DNA of 50,004 nucleotides, taken from Candidatus Cloacimonadota bacterium (GTDB taxonomy: Bacteria > Cloacimonadota > Cloacimonadia > Cloacimonadales > TCS61). Below the pieces are notes generated by a model. That model searched no databases. It was not told the DNA's origin and was given only the letters and a program-made list of their open reading frames with translations. Positions 26,801 through 35,300 of the stretch are shown here, piece by piece (positions within the stretch are counted from its first letter, which is position 1; each line of letters opens with the position of its first letter). The stretch spans positions 1 through 50,004 of the forward strand of contig JAIPIH010000015.1 in the NCBI GenBank assembly GCA_021734835.1, given 5' to 3'. The position numbers and the translations under genes were made by a program.

Positions 26801-26859
26801 AGAGAGATTCATCTTCCTCGATGTTCCGTTTAAGCATCTGGATTGAAATAATTTTCTGA
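20821..26859 (+). CDS. sprA: SprA-family giant outer-membrane translocon
   Basis: 2012 aa with an N-terminal signal peptide (basic start, then LLVALLLFFSLVIYADA). The N-terminal part carries SprA/Sov family signatures: LNLNGSQRLTFAGRY, VNVNHQSTSDQD, NYEGDEDEIISTIDGGNISLSL and LFGIKSELRAGNLRVT. In Bacteroidota, SprA is the very large barrel through which type IX secretion substrates leave the cell. The remaining length alternates short amphipathic strands and acidic loops, and the last residues (MFRLSIWIEIIF) form a C-terminal beta signal. It is shorter than the roughly 2400 aa Bacteroidota proteins. Residues about 1620-1706 form a low-complexity acidic/Pro-rich and then basic insert. No other T9SS gene is in the window. 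Confidence 0.88.
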   Translation: MKRRILLVALLLFFSLVIYADAINPRLNLKGIARLDYNEIDLYHYHKGFSITAYPNNPLGSYQVYTEEELLFDEKKVILTAKFGNIELYPPIHLSLETYLTNEFYKYFKREFLSKCRELLGDVDREQGQGLIPEIVIQLPKIALPKSVRRFMGDKAGRLNLNGSQRLTFAGRYTKRSEPGGERDQETKFTPEMRQDLNLRLRGTIGEKIHVNVNHQSTSDQDAIPTPSEININYEGDEDEIISTIDGGNISLSLSGSKFISYSASSEGLFGIKSELRAGNLRVTTIMGKDEAEKNTQTWQGDSRPDSLDLRSSSFVPRTHYYLEHPSSLYDLYDDSDGDEGVDYPLGWKNNAIKINPESGKWQLAPNAYGALPDLTKNFTVYLDDGSASNNLMTIEGVNYADPSQLYNFDILQEGTDYRVDNDAGVLIMLIPQVNKIYSIGVTYTRNDGIVVGNDSSSPVEVKMLRIRNQESSDEAYWDLQVRNIYNLGMENIKNDGFEINVYTLPAGGTTPDYNAPQEVTTETIQTINDYLRLDTNNDGIINGEDSAVNLIKGYINFPLIKPFNALNDSIIYQEENVQITDINNYIFVKGKIGREQVSLGRMNILPGSIVIKIGHDKRKLTEKIDYIADYDFGIITFLTPEAKDPETEIFIDYQFRPLFAMDSKTIMGMRADMRFNDNIKLGGTFVYQSEKVREVRPKIGNENRSIILADIDGEIEYEVPFLTKLIDWLPLVKTDTKSTVTLNGEVAMSLPRIYGSDKQHDKKEAYLDDMESTMEVYPLGITRSTWSFSSRPADASGNLIDIGKAKINYYNPNDIFARDVYDPASMTEKEEREKVSMLACKIKPPDIGMPGVNMKYWAGLMKYVGNQVDFSKKKYIEILAKVDTLNFNVDSNPVTMHIDLGFVCEDFYKPGENPKPDKEDGLVNADGVLEGGEDLGLDRIKTGNPGDDPDDNYNNNKVTLNGAEEYPNINGTEGNDRLDTEDLNDNGVLDENNIYFEYSVSLNEGIEFMEGEYNGWRLFRIPLHNPDNYRIISDDPNKVPNIRKIDSSRIWFEVEDSTRVRIVNLDIVGNKWEVGLIKNLDGTVATNNPEIMQVSISDNQTGQHYTPAPHTVIKDNGEATLEQSLKIDYKDMPENNYGLITQRFINSYNLLSYSKIRYWVYAEKPRIGYFPIEEDSLLIRLGADSVNYYEIKQPLDLQEYSTVMSEEGWKQIEVSFSDFTQLKNLDRRDGRASYYIGDLKLSIVGNPSLSDVRLMSLGAEASNQFSGRIYFDDIRVADPYEDIGLASSANFTTVFADFATFNAGLDYRSENFQSSARRTTNVSYVQQTDFNISNRLNLNKFLPAEWGMAIPVNLSRTQSIGIPRFKSGSDLLRKDLLPEDKERETNKNLAYRADVSISQNKTPKSKILAYTLKNTTVSGNIRKSLNKSATSADTTTTYSLKHVYSLNIPREKIDLGLFSNYKFHFFPYAISNSLTLRNTEPSAWRWDTYTDSIPHWVPNTNSIKTRTFETSSSIDYDLLSDVSTSYDLSTKRDLMLKKYWNGYNIGEEKERTQTVALGFDPHYYDKVFSFNANATVTYDDNHIKSGIQDTLYFRGSVNRTIGGNFTFKNQSLLQSLAVWVDEKFSKKSDEKEPEQEMEEIQPLDESDLPEEPQDETISLPEPKGGNDKEGEDEIIIFDDPEKVPDSGEKKSGSTSGKERKQGRKTNVISSVISYLGGLSNIGVTYNNNYRTAYDDRLQRPELLYQLGFPHILVETGDDKDILLKVISNKYSTSASFPIIKTLTTNFGYSKENIKSYTNISSEKISTTFPNVSVTLTEFEKIIHAANFLTSSRITSSYVYSEQLNGDIGFTTPDTEQKRISLTPLFSWNGNWIHNITSSFSLNYTDQQNITHRVNYDDIRHSVTKSLNSNLSWSFSNPKGIKILFFKRTNLKNEFTTNVNFNLEEIKTTRKGAEDIIKEVDKISYRITPGASYDFSRSITAGLTSEYEWSNDKKRDSSSSMFRLSIWIEIIF

Positions 26860-26892
26860 TTTGAATTAATTGTTTTATTACTAGCATTTTAC

Positions 26893-26921
26893 TTGACATT
26901 AACATATTCTATTACTTAAAA
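26893..26921 (+). promoter_or_regulatory. predicted promoter of the MCE operon
   Basis: TTGACA (26893-26898), 17-base spacer, TTAAAA (26916-26921), 25 bases before the mlaD-like ATG. The -35 is perfect; the -10 is weak. Confidence 0.4.
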
Positions 26922-26946
26922 AGTATATCATTCTAAGGAGAAGCTT

Positions 26947-27885
26947 ATGGTGAGTAAAGCGCAAAAATTCAGATTAGGGATTTTCATCACAATAATTTCT
27001 GTTCTGATGGTTGTGTTCCTTGTTGCGGTTGCCGGCACAAAGATCATGGAAAAAAGAGATGTTTATTATATTCGGTTTCAAGACTCATCAGTAACTGGAT
27101 TACAAATTGGCGGTTCTGTAAAGTATCGTGGTATTGCTATTGGCCGAGTTGATGATATCTCTATAGATCCGGAAAATATCTCAGACATTATTGTAGCAGT
27201 AAGTATTAAATCAGGAACTCCCTTGAAGGAAGATATGAAAGCTTCCTTAATTCCAATAGGAATAACCGGTTTAGTCCAAATTGAAATCGTGGGTGGAACT
27301 CAGGAAGCATTAGCAATAAAACCAGGGAAATTCATCAAATCAGGACAATCAACATTTGAAAATATTTCAGGTAAAGCAGAGATCTTGGCAAATAAATTTG
27401 AGGTTTTGTTAAATAACTTAAACAATATAACTAACACAGAAAATACTCGAAGAGTAGATAATATCATTACAAATTTCGACTCAATATTAAATGAAAACCA
27501 AAATTCAATATCAAATACGATCGGGAATATCGAAGACATTTCAGAGAATTTTAAGCAGATCACACAAGATACAAAATCTCTTTTAGCTAAACTGGATGCA
27601 ATGATGGTAACTGAAAAGGTTGATTCAATTGTGACCAATACTGAGAAAATTACTTCTGATTTGGCTGAATCAGATATAAAACAGATCATGTTAGATATAC
27701 ATAAGCTGGCCGTTAAAGCAGACAGAACAGTTTCACATATAGATGCAACACATTTGGAAAGCAGGCAGGATCTGCTAGATACAATTGAGAGTTTAAAAGA
27801 AACAATTGATTATTTAAATGATTTTTCCAGGCAGATTAGTGAAAGACCTTATTTACTGTTTAGATCTGGAAGTACGAGGGAATAA
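26947..27885 (+). CDS. mlaD: MCE-domain lipid transport protein (MlaD/PqiB type)
   Basis: 312 aa. One N-terminal membrane anchor (FRLGIFITIISVLMVVFLVA) precedes one MCE domain (YIRFQDSSVTGLQIGGSVKY to LVQIEIVGG), then a long coiled-coil region rich in Asn/Asp/Ile. MCE proteins form hexameric rings with a lipid tunnel between inner and outer membrane. An AAGGAG ribosome binding site precedes the ATG. It is the first gene of a four-gene operon with a lipoprotein, an STAS-permease and an ATPase, spaced by 1 and 3 bases and one 4-base overlap. The long helical tail suggests a PqiB/YebT-like needle or a spacer rather than a short MlaD ring. Confidence 0.9.
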   Translation: MVSKAQKFRLGIFITIISVLMVVFLVAVAGTKIMEKRDVYYIRFQDSSVTGLQIGGSVKYRGIAIGRVDDISIDPENISDIIVAVSIKSGTPLKEDMKASLIPIGITGLVQIEIVGGTQEALAIKPGKFIKSGQSTFENISGKAEILANKFEVLLNNLNNITNTENTRRVDNIITNFDSILNENQNSISNTIGNIEDISENFKQITQDTKSLLAKLDAMMVTEKVDSIVTNTEKITSDLAESDIKQIMLDIHKLAVKADRTVSHIDATHLESRQDLLDTIESLKETIDYLNDFSRQISERPYLLFRSGSTRE

Positions 27886-27886
27886 T

Positions 27887-30022
27887 ATGTTAAAAAAAAT
27901 AATTGTACTAAGTATAGCTTTGCTTCTTTTATTTGGGTGCATGTCTAGTAATATGATACCCAGTAACTACTTTATTCTAGAGTATTATAAACATTCAGAA
28001 AAAGATGCACTAAGAAAAGATGAACCATTTAATCATAGTGTCTATATTGCTGACACAAAAATCCCCTCAACCTATAATAGAAAGCAGATTGTAGTCCGCC
28101 ACTTTGGCCAGAGAATTACCTATTCAGATAATAACTTCTGGGGAGTAAAGCTTTCTAAGATCTTTCCAAATCTGATTAAAAAACGGATGGATAGTTATCA
28201 TATCTTCAAAAATACTCAAAGAGAGTTGTTCACATTTATTCCTGAATACGTGATCGATACGAATGTTAATAATATTGAAATGTATATATCCGAAAAACTC
28301 TATCAAGCACGCTTGAATATTGATTTTGTTTATCGACAAAAAGATACTGATAAGCCCATAGTAGTTCATTCAGCCAACGTTGAAAAAGTATTTTTACCGC
28401 AAAATTATGATACTTTCGTTCAGACGATCAATGAGATTTTACTTAATGAAACTGATAAGTTTGCGGCTAAAATAATAGTTAAAAATACTACTGGTCGTGA
28501 TTTACCTGATATTGCCGACAGATCAGATCTTAAAATCAAACCTGAATTGATAGAGATAATAGAAACTGAAGAGGAAGATAGCAGTAAAGGATTGCTGTTA
28601 GTACCGGCTATATCCAGAACAGAGAATGAACCTTATTACAAAGTTTATGATAAATATGGCTATGAATTTTCCGCTCGGATGGGCGAAGCAATACCATTAA
28701 TTGAAGGAACCTATACAGTTGAATATGGCTCTGGAAGTCCCGATCTAAGAATGAAAAAGGAAGATGTAGAAGTTCATCCGCGCTATAAAACAATTATAGA
28801 ACCAGACTGGGGATGTCTGGTTGTGGAAATAATAGATAAAAATAGAAACTTTGCCAAGGTTGTTTACGATGTCTATGATCTGGAACGAGGGAAAAAATAT
28901 GGTAGTGAATTCCCGGCACAGGCGGAATTGGGTGAGCAAGATAAAATTTGGATCCTCAACCCCGGATATTATAAAATAACTGTTAATAGTAAACCTTTTA
29001 ACACATATACAGACTTTACCACGGTCTTGGTAGAAAAAGGCAGTGTTCAAAAATTAACAATTGTAATGAATACCGATGAAGAGGGAAAACCTACTACTTT
29101 AGCCGGAGCGGGAATTTTAGAAGAGAGTTTATTAAGCTCCTCTTTGGATGCCCTTAAATTTTCCAGTGCAATACATATGAACGGCAATATGAAAAGTGAT
29201 AACGAACTTGATAAAGATAATCCGGAATTAACCATTACCATGAATTCACAGCTTGAGAACTTCCTGATCTATGACAAAGATCCCTTCTACTATAATATGA
29301 AAAATTTTATCAACCTTGGCGTTTCTAAATCAACTGATACTGACTTCCGGTTGGCTTCAGATGAATTTACACTTAAAAATACCGGGATATATTATTTTCT
29401 GAAAAATTTAGGTTTTTACGGTAGATTTGATGCGAGGACACACTTTTTCATTGAACGACAATATAGTTCAGATAAGTTCTATTATCAGAAATTTGATGAG
29501 AACGGAATTGCGCTTGGCGATAGTGTATTTTCCAATCAGGTAAAAGTAAAACCGTCATTCTTCCCGATAAAATTAAAGGAAGGTATAGGCATAAATTTTC
29601 GGATCTTGAATTTATCTAGGGCTAATATGAACATAAGAGCCGGATTTGGAGTTAGGCAATTTTTCAATAATAATGTTTTTATAGTAGATCCGGATCAAAC
29701 AAATGTTGATGAATTCGGAATAGAACACCGGGTATATAATGGATTATCCTCAACTCATACAACCGGAACAGAACTATCTCTGGTAAGTAATTTTCAACTT
29801 TTCTATAATGTAACTTATAGTTCAGATGCCGATTTTTATTTCCCATTTGATAGAAATGATGATTATACGTTCGAATGGGAAAATTCCCTAAAACTGAATC
29901 TGCTTAAATATATCTCTTTAGACTATAAACTTAATCTGAAAAAACTGGATTCTGATTCTGGAATGGACTATCTGATCCGAGAACACAGCCTGTACTTAAG
30001 AGTTACTTATTTCTTGAGATAG
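27887..30022 (+). CDS. ABC-transport auxiliary (PqiC-like) lipoprotein fused to a predicted C-terminal beta-barrel
   Basis: 711 aa from the ATG right after the mlaD stop. The signal peptide ends in a lipobox (LLLLFGC), so Cys should be lipidated. Residues about 25-210 match the PqiC-type auxiliary domain, with the hallmark YNRKQIVVRHFGQRITYSDNNFWG. A central region (to about 440) may hold PEGA-like beta repeats (GTYTVEYGSGSPDLRMKKED; GYYKITVNSKPFNTY). Residues about 460-711 are alternating amphipathic strands ending LYLRVTYFLR, an outer-membrane barrel end. Known PqiC proteins stop after the first domain. I infer this one builds the outer-membrane end of the MCE lipid conduit. Confidence 0.75.
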   Translation: MLKKIIVLSIALLLLFGCMSSNMIPSNYFILEYYKHSEKDALRKDEPFNHSVYIADTKIPSTYNRKQIVVRHFGQRITYSDNNFWGVKLSKIFPNLIKKRMDSYHIFKNTQRELFTFIPEYVIDTNVNNIEMYISEKLYQARLNIDFVYRQKDTDKPIVVHSANVEKVFLPQNYDTFVQTINEILLNETDKFAAKIIVKNTTGRDLPDIADRSDLKIKPELIEIIETEEEDSSKGLLLVPAISRTENEPYYKVYDKYGYEFSARMGEAIPLIEGTYTVEYGSGSPDLRMKKEDVEVHPRYKTIIEPDWGCLVVEIIDKNRNFAKVVYDVYDLERGKKYGSEFPAQAELGEQDKIWILNPGYYKITVNSKPFNTYTDFTTVLVEKGSVQKLTIVMNTDEEGKPTTLAGAGILEESLLSSSLDALKFSSAIHMNGNMKSDNELDKDNPELTITMNSQLENFLIYDKDPFYYNMKNFINLGVSKSTDTDFRLASDEFTLKNTGIYYFLKNLGFYGRFDARTHFFIERQYSSDKFYYQKFDENGIALGDSVFSNQVKVKPSFFPIKLKEGIGINFRILNLSRANMNIRAGFGVRQFFNNNVFIVDPDQTNVDEFGIEHRVYNGLSSTHTTGTELSLVSNFQLFYNVTYSSDADFYFPFDRNDDYTFEWENSLKLNLLKYISLDYKLNLKKLDSDSGMDYLIREHSLYLRVTYFLR

Positions 30023-30025
30023 ATA

Positions 30026-31099
30026 ATGCAATATAAGGATAATAAATTAATAATTACAGGAAAACTGACCAAACAAACGGTACCAGCATTATATACTGAG
30101 TTCCTAGAACTGAAGGCCGATCCTATAAACAATCTTGATTTTCAGGATGTTACACAGGTTGATAGTGCCGGGATAGCCTTTATAGACGAACTAATGCAGC
30201 AATTGAAAATAGATGAGAAATCTGCTTTAAAGATGAATGAGATTGTTAAAACTGCTTACATTACCTTTACTTCAGGAAAGACACCAAACGTTATTCCCGA
30301 GAAGAAAGCTGATATATTTACTCGATTTGGAAGTTATATCTTAGATTTTGTCTCCTCATTTCAAAATGGTTTATATCTTCTCTCGGATATTTTCTTTTGG
30401 TCCTTCGTTGGTATATTTAACAGGAAAGGGCAACGTCGCGGCTCGATCATTCAGCAGGCTCTGTTTATTGGAGTAGATGCTCTGGGGATTATTGCACTTC
30501 TCTCAATGATACTAGGTTTGATCTTAGCTCTACAGTCAGCAGCGCAGTTAAGGCAATTTGGAGCTAACATTTTTGTTGCCGATCTGATGGGTGTCTCGAT
30601 GGTAACAGAGATGGGTCCAATTCTAACTGCGATAATATTAGCCGGCAGGAGCGGATCTTCCATTGCTTCAGAAATAGCTACTATGAAGGTAACTGAAGAG
30701 ATAGATGCTTTGAAGATGATGGGAATCGATCCTATCCGATATGTTGTCGTTCCTAAATTTCACGCTATAACAATTTGTATTCCGCTCTTGGTAACAGCTT
30801 CTACTTTGATAGGAATATTTGGAGGACTGATAATAGCAGTTACTTATCTTGACCTTAGTGCTACAGTTTTCATTAATCGCGTATTTGATGTTCTTACACT
30901 CAGAGACGCACTTATCGGTCTTGGCAAAAGTTTCTTCTTTGCCTGGGTCATAGTAATTATTGGAAGCTACTACGGCTTCAATGTAAAAGGTGGAGCAGAA
31001 GGAGTAGGTAAGGTAACAACTCAAGCGGTTGTTGCTTCTATCTTCTGGGTTATAATTCTGGATGCGATCAACAGTTTGATCTTTTATTTTAAGATATGA
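30026..31099 (+). CDS. mlaE: STAS-MlaE fusion, lipid ABC transporter permease
   Basis: 357 aa. Residues 1-75 form a STAS domain (LDFQDVTQVDSAGIAFIDEL), the role played by separate MlaB in E. coli. The rest is the MlaE permease with its signature (LRQFGANIFVADLMGVSMVTEMGPILTAII, ATMKVTEEIDALKMMGIDP) and about five hydrophobic segments in the inner membrane. It moves phospholipid between the inner membrane and the MCE ring. The start lies 3 bases after the lipoprotein stop, and the stop overlaps the mlaF ATG by 4 bases. Confidence 0.93.
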   Translation: MQYKDNKLIITGKLTKQTVPALYTEFLELKADPINNLDFQDVTQVDSAGIAFIDELMQQLKIDEKSALKMNEIVKTAYITFTSGKTPNVIPEKKADIFTRFGSYILDFVSSFQNGLYLLSDIFFWSFVGIFNRKGQRRGSIIQQALFIGVDALGIIALLSMILGLILALQSAAQLRQFGANIFVADLMGVSMVTEMGPILTAIILAGRSGSSIASEIATMKVTEEIDALKMMGIDPIRYVVVPKFHAITICIPLLVTASTLIGIFGGLIIAVTYLDLSATVFINRVFDVLTLRDALIGLGKSFFFAWVIVIIGSYYGFNVKGGAEGVGKVTTQAVVASIFWVIILDAINSLIFYFKI

Positions 31100-31839
31100 A
31101 AAAGAATCCAATAATATCAGTTAAAAACCTGAGTGCGAAATATGGTGAAAAGATAGTATTAAATGATATTTCTGTCGATATTTACCCAAATGAGATAACG
31201 GTTATCCTGGGGGGAAGCGGCTGCGGAAAAACTACATTTGTTAAAAATATACTGAGATTATATCAACCATCTTCCGGCTCGGTAAAAATAAAGGATGAAG
31301 AAGTAACTACAATGGATGAAAAAGAGTTCAATGCTATACTCAGTAAAATTGGGATGCTGTTCCAAAACGGCGCTTTGCTTAATTCTCTCTCAATTTCTGA
31401 TAATGTCGCCATCCCCCTGGAACAACATACTGATCTGCCAAAAGAGATTGTAGAAAAAATGATTCGTGTGAAATTAGATTTAGTAAATCTCGGGCATGCT
31501 GTGCAAATGCTGCCTTCAGAACTTTCCGGTGGGATGAAAAAAAGAGCGGCTTTGGCCAGAGCGATTGCACTTGATCCTGAAATATTGATCTGTGATGAAC
31601 CGTCTGCTGGGCTCGATCCATTAACCAGTGCTTCATTGGATGCGCTTATTCTTAAACTCAAAGATCTGCTTGATATGACTATTGTAATTGTTACACATGA
31701 ATTAGCCAGTATACATCGGATAGCAGATAGGATCATCTTTCTGGATAAAGGTAACTTACTGTTCCAAGGGACATTAGAAGAAGCAAAAAAAACAAATGTG
31801 CCAGAGGTAAAAACTTTTTTTGAAGTTGGAACATTTTAA
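31096..31839 (+). CDS. mlaF: MlaF-like ABC transporter ATPase
   Basis: 247 aa. Complete nucleotide-binding domain: Walker A GGSGCGKTT, Q-loop LFQNGAL, signature LSGGMKKRAALARA, Walker B ILICDEPSAGLDP and the H-loop VTHE. It powers the MlaE permease. The ATG lies inside the mlaE stop (ATGA), giving coupled translation. Length and motif order are typical of MlaF. Confidence 0.94.
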   Translation: MKKNPIISVKNLSAKYGEKIVLNDISVDIYPNEITVILGGSGCGKTTFVKNILRLYQPSSGSVKIKDEEVTTMDEKEFNAILSKIGMLFQNGALLNSLSISDNVAIPLEQHTDLPKEIVEKMIRVKLDLVNLGHAVQMLPSELSGGMKKRAALARAIALDPEILICDEPSAGLDPLTSASLDALILKLKDLLDMTIVIVTHELASIHRIADRIIFLDKGNLLFQGTLEEAKKTNVPEVKTFFEVGTF

Positions 31840-31843
31840 CAAA

Positions 31844-32311
31844 ATGAGAGAGAAAAGGAAAAAATATTTGCTGGATGAGAATCTGGGAAAGCTGGCAAAA
31901 TGGTTAAGAGTTCTTGGTTTTGATGCAGCTATTTACAAAAGCATAAGCCCAGAGAAAAAGATTGATCTCTGTCTAAAAGAACAACGGGTTTATCTGACCA
32001 GAAGCAAAAAATTGTCAGCAAGAAAAGAAAAATTTACCAGAATATTGATCAAATCAGATAATTGTGATCAACAGCTTCGTGAATTAGGTTTGGCAGTGGA
32101 ATTGGATGAAAATTTGTTCTTTACAAGATGCATAAATTGCAATAAAATACTAAAATTGATTGATGAAAATAAAGTGATAAATTTAGTTCCTAAAGATGTT
32201 CATAAAAAATTTACTGAATTTAAAACCTGCACTAAATGTGGAAGGATTTATTGGGCAGGCTCTCATTATCAGGCTATGTTTACTAAAATCAAGAATTCAT
32301 TGACAAGTTAA
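31844..32311 (+). CDS. Mut7-C RNase-domain protein with zinc ribbon
   Basis: 155 aa from ATG 31844; an earlier TTG at 31820 is possible. The N-terminal PIN-like fold begins KYLLDENLGKLAKWLRVLGFDA, the hallmark of the Mut7-C family (nuclease-type Asp in LLDEN). The C-terminal part has two Cys pairs, CINC and CTKCGRIYWAGSHYQAM, which form a zinc ribbon. The family is a predicted RNase and its target is unknown. It starts 4 bases after the mlaF stop, probably in the same transcript. Confidence 0.85.
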   Translation: MREKRKKYLLDENLGKLAKWLRVLGFDAAIYKSISPEKKIDLCLKEQRVYLTRSKKLSARKEKFTRILIKSDNCDQQLRELGLAVELDENLFFTRCINCNKILKLIDENKVINLVPKDVHKKFTEFKTCTKCGRIYWAGSHYQAMFTKIKNSLTS

Positions 32312-32328
32312 CTTTATAAATTTAATAA
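32300..32328 (+). promoter_or_regulatory. predicted promoter of the FN3/beta-helix gene
   Basis: TTGACA (32300-32305), 17-base spacer, TAATAA (32323-32328). The -35 overlaps the last codons of the Mut7-C gene. It lies 56 bases before the GTG start and is immediately followed by a palindrome. Confidence 0.6.
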
Positions 32329-32330
32329 AC

Positions 32331-32351
32331 ACTGATAAGTATTTTATCAGT
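32331..32351. promoter_or_regulatory. operator-like palindrome at the predicted transcription start
   Basis: Perfect 8-bp inverted repeat ACTGATAA/TTATCAGT with a 5-base centre, placed 2 bases downstream of the -10 box. It could bind a dimeric repressor or form a 5' hairpin in the mRNA leader. It is not followed by a T run, so a terminator is unlikely. Confidence 0.4.
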
Positions 32352-32383
32352 TATAAGTTAATATCTTCTGAAGGAGGAATTTC

Positions 32384-35300
32384 GTGAAGAAATGGGTATT
32401 ATTTTTTACAATATTCACTTTTGCAGTTTTCATTAGTTCACAGGATGAAGTTAATGTTAACACAACAAATGAGGTAGAGACGATTAAAATTGAACCGCCT
32501 AGTGAATTAGCTGCAAAAGCCTTAAATGACCATACTATCTCATTACGCTGGCAAGATACTAATGATAAGCTCACAGGATTTGTTCTTTATAGAAAAAGTG
32601 CAGAAAGTGGTTTTGATGAAATTCAAAGATTAGAGAAAAACAATCCTTTTTATGTTGATCAAAACTTAAAGTATAATGTTAATTATTCTTATAAAGTTCA
32701 AGCCTATATCGATGATAACTTTTCGGAATTTTCCGATGAGATTGCATTATCCACTATTTTCCCAAAACCGACAAATATCAAAGTAAAACCTATTGATGAT
32801 CAATCAGTGAAAATTACTTGGCAGGACAATTGTGATTTCGAAACCGGCTATCTTATTGAACGAAGAAGTATGGAGACCGACTATAAAGAAATAGGTCGCG
32901 TCTCGGAAAATGTCATAGAATTCGTTGATCAGGGACTGATTTCAGGAGAAAAATATTATTATCATGTAAAAGCTGAATCGAAGTATAATGTCTCCTTAGC
33001 ATCTGATAAAGTCACGGTTGAAGCTACATTTCCTGCTCCTACAAATTTTCAAGTGAACTCACTTGATGATCAATCAATCAGACTTACTTGGGACGATAAA
33101 TATAATTATGAAAAAGGATTCAAAATTTATAGAAAAACAGGGAATGATGATTTTATAGAAATAGCAGTTACAGAAGCAGATGCGCGTTATTACATTGATG
33201 AGAAACTGGAAGACGGTAAAACGTATGTCTACAATATCCTTGCGTTTACAGATATCAATGAGTCCAGACCCAGTAAAACAGAATCGGCAGAACTGAAATT
33301 TCCCTCTCCTCAGAAGTTATATATCGAAGTATTGAACGATCATTCAGCTAAACTGTATTGGGTGGACAGCTCCAACCTGGCAGAGAGTTATATCTTAGAA
33401 CGAATGGTTAATGATGGTGATTACGAAGTACTCAAAAAACTGAATAAAAATGATAGAGATTACTTAGATGAAAATATGCAATTAGGCGGTGAATATACTT
33501 ACCGCATTAAAGCGAAATCAAAGATCAATGAATCTGAATATTCTAATGAAATTGGTACCAAAACTGATTTTCCCGGACCGGAAAATCTATATGTAGAAAA
33601 TATCGATGATCAATCTTTGAAACTGTATTGGGAAGATAATTGTGCCTTTGAGACAGGTTACAGATTAGAAAGAAAAGTGAGCGGTGGGGAATTTCAAAAA
33701 ATTGCTGATCTCGAGCCGAATCAAACCCATTATTTAGACTCCGGTCTGACCTTTGGAATTAATTATAATTACCGGGTTATTGCCTTCACGCAGGAATCAG
33801 AATCTGCTTATTCTAATATTTTATCTACAAAAACTATTTTCCCGGAACCAACGTACCTTTCTGTTCTCATCATCGATGATCAAGCATTAAAACTATCCTG
33901 GGTCGATAATTGTGCTTTTGATGAAGGTTTCAGAATTGAAAGAAAGATGGGAAAACAAGAATTTGTAGTGATCAAAGAACTGCCTGCAGACGTAACTACC
34001 TATCTCGACAGCGGACTGCAATATGGATCGCAATATATTTACCGGATAGCTGCTAAGACAAAAACAAATATTTCAAATTTTTCGAGTGAAATCATAGCAC
34101 GTACTGTTTTCCCCGAGCCGGCTTATCTGAGTTCAGAGATCCTGGATGACAGAACTGTAACTATTTATTGGGAAGACAAATGTGACTTTGAAACAGGCTT
34201 TGTTATTGAGCGTAAAATAGAAGACGGAGAATTTACTAAACTTGTAGATTTAGCTGCAAACACAACTTCCTATACTGACAAAAGTTTACAATTTGAAAAA
34301 ACATATTATTATCGAGTTCAAGCAACAACTGCGGTCAATGGCTCGGATTTTTCTAATGTTGAGTATGTAAGTACGATTTTTCCTCCTCCATCAGATCTAA
34401 CTGTAGAAATAGTTTCAGCTGCTCTGATCAAATTGAAATGGCATGATAATTGTTATTTTGAAAAAGGCTACCAGATTGAAAGAAGCAAAAATAACGGCAG
34501 TTATAAAATTCTCAAAAAGTCAGCAGCTAATGTAGTGGAATATACAGACAAGGATTTAAGCTATGACTCAGATTATTCTTACCGGATCGCCGCTTTCACA
34601 GATATTAATACTTCACATTATACAAATACTGTAATGAAATATTATGGTCTGATCACACCGGCAAATTACAAATTGGATGTTATTGCAGACAGGCAGGTAA
34701 AATTATCCTGGGAGGATAACAGCAATATCGAAGAAGGCTTTAGAATTCAAAGACGAACGGAGAATGAGGATTTTAAAACTATTGCATCAGTACCTGCAAA
34801 TTCTGAAATGTACATTGATAAAAATACTAAAGTTCATACAAGATACTATTATCGAATTTCAAGTTTTCTCAATCGTAACCTCTCACCTTTTTCCGAAGTT
34901 AAAGAAGCTATCTGCCATTTTGGAAAAAGACGTGTGCCGGAGGACCATCCTACCATACAATCTGCTATCAACTTTGCTGTTTCAGGTGATACTGTGATAG
35001 TACAACCTGGCACCTACAAAGAGAACATAAATTTTGAAGGGAAAAATATTACTGTTACCTCTAACTTTTTTAATACACAGGATAAAAACTATATCAATAC
35101 AACTATCATTGATGGTAAGGAAGCTGGCAGTGTAGTTAATTTTCAAAGTGAAGAAACTAAATCTGCAAAGCTAATTGGATTCACCCTGGAAAATGGTACA
35201 GGAAATGAGCATCGTGGCGGCGGCATCTTTATTTATAATTCATCTCCCACGATCATGGATGTAATAATACAGAACAACAAAGCAGAGAAATTTGGGGGTG

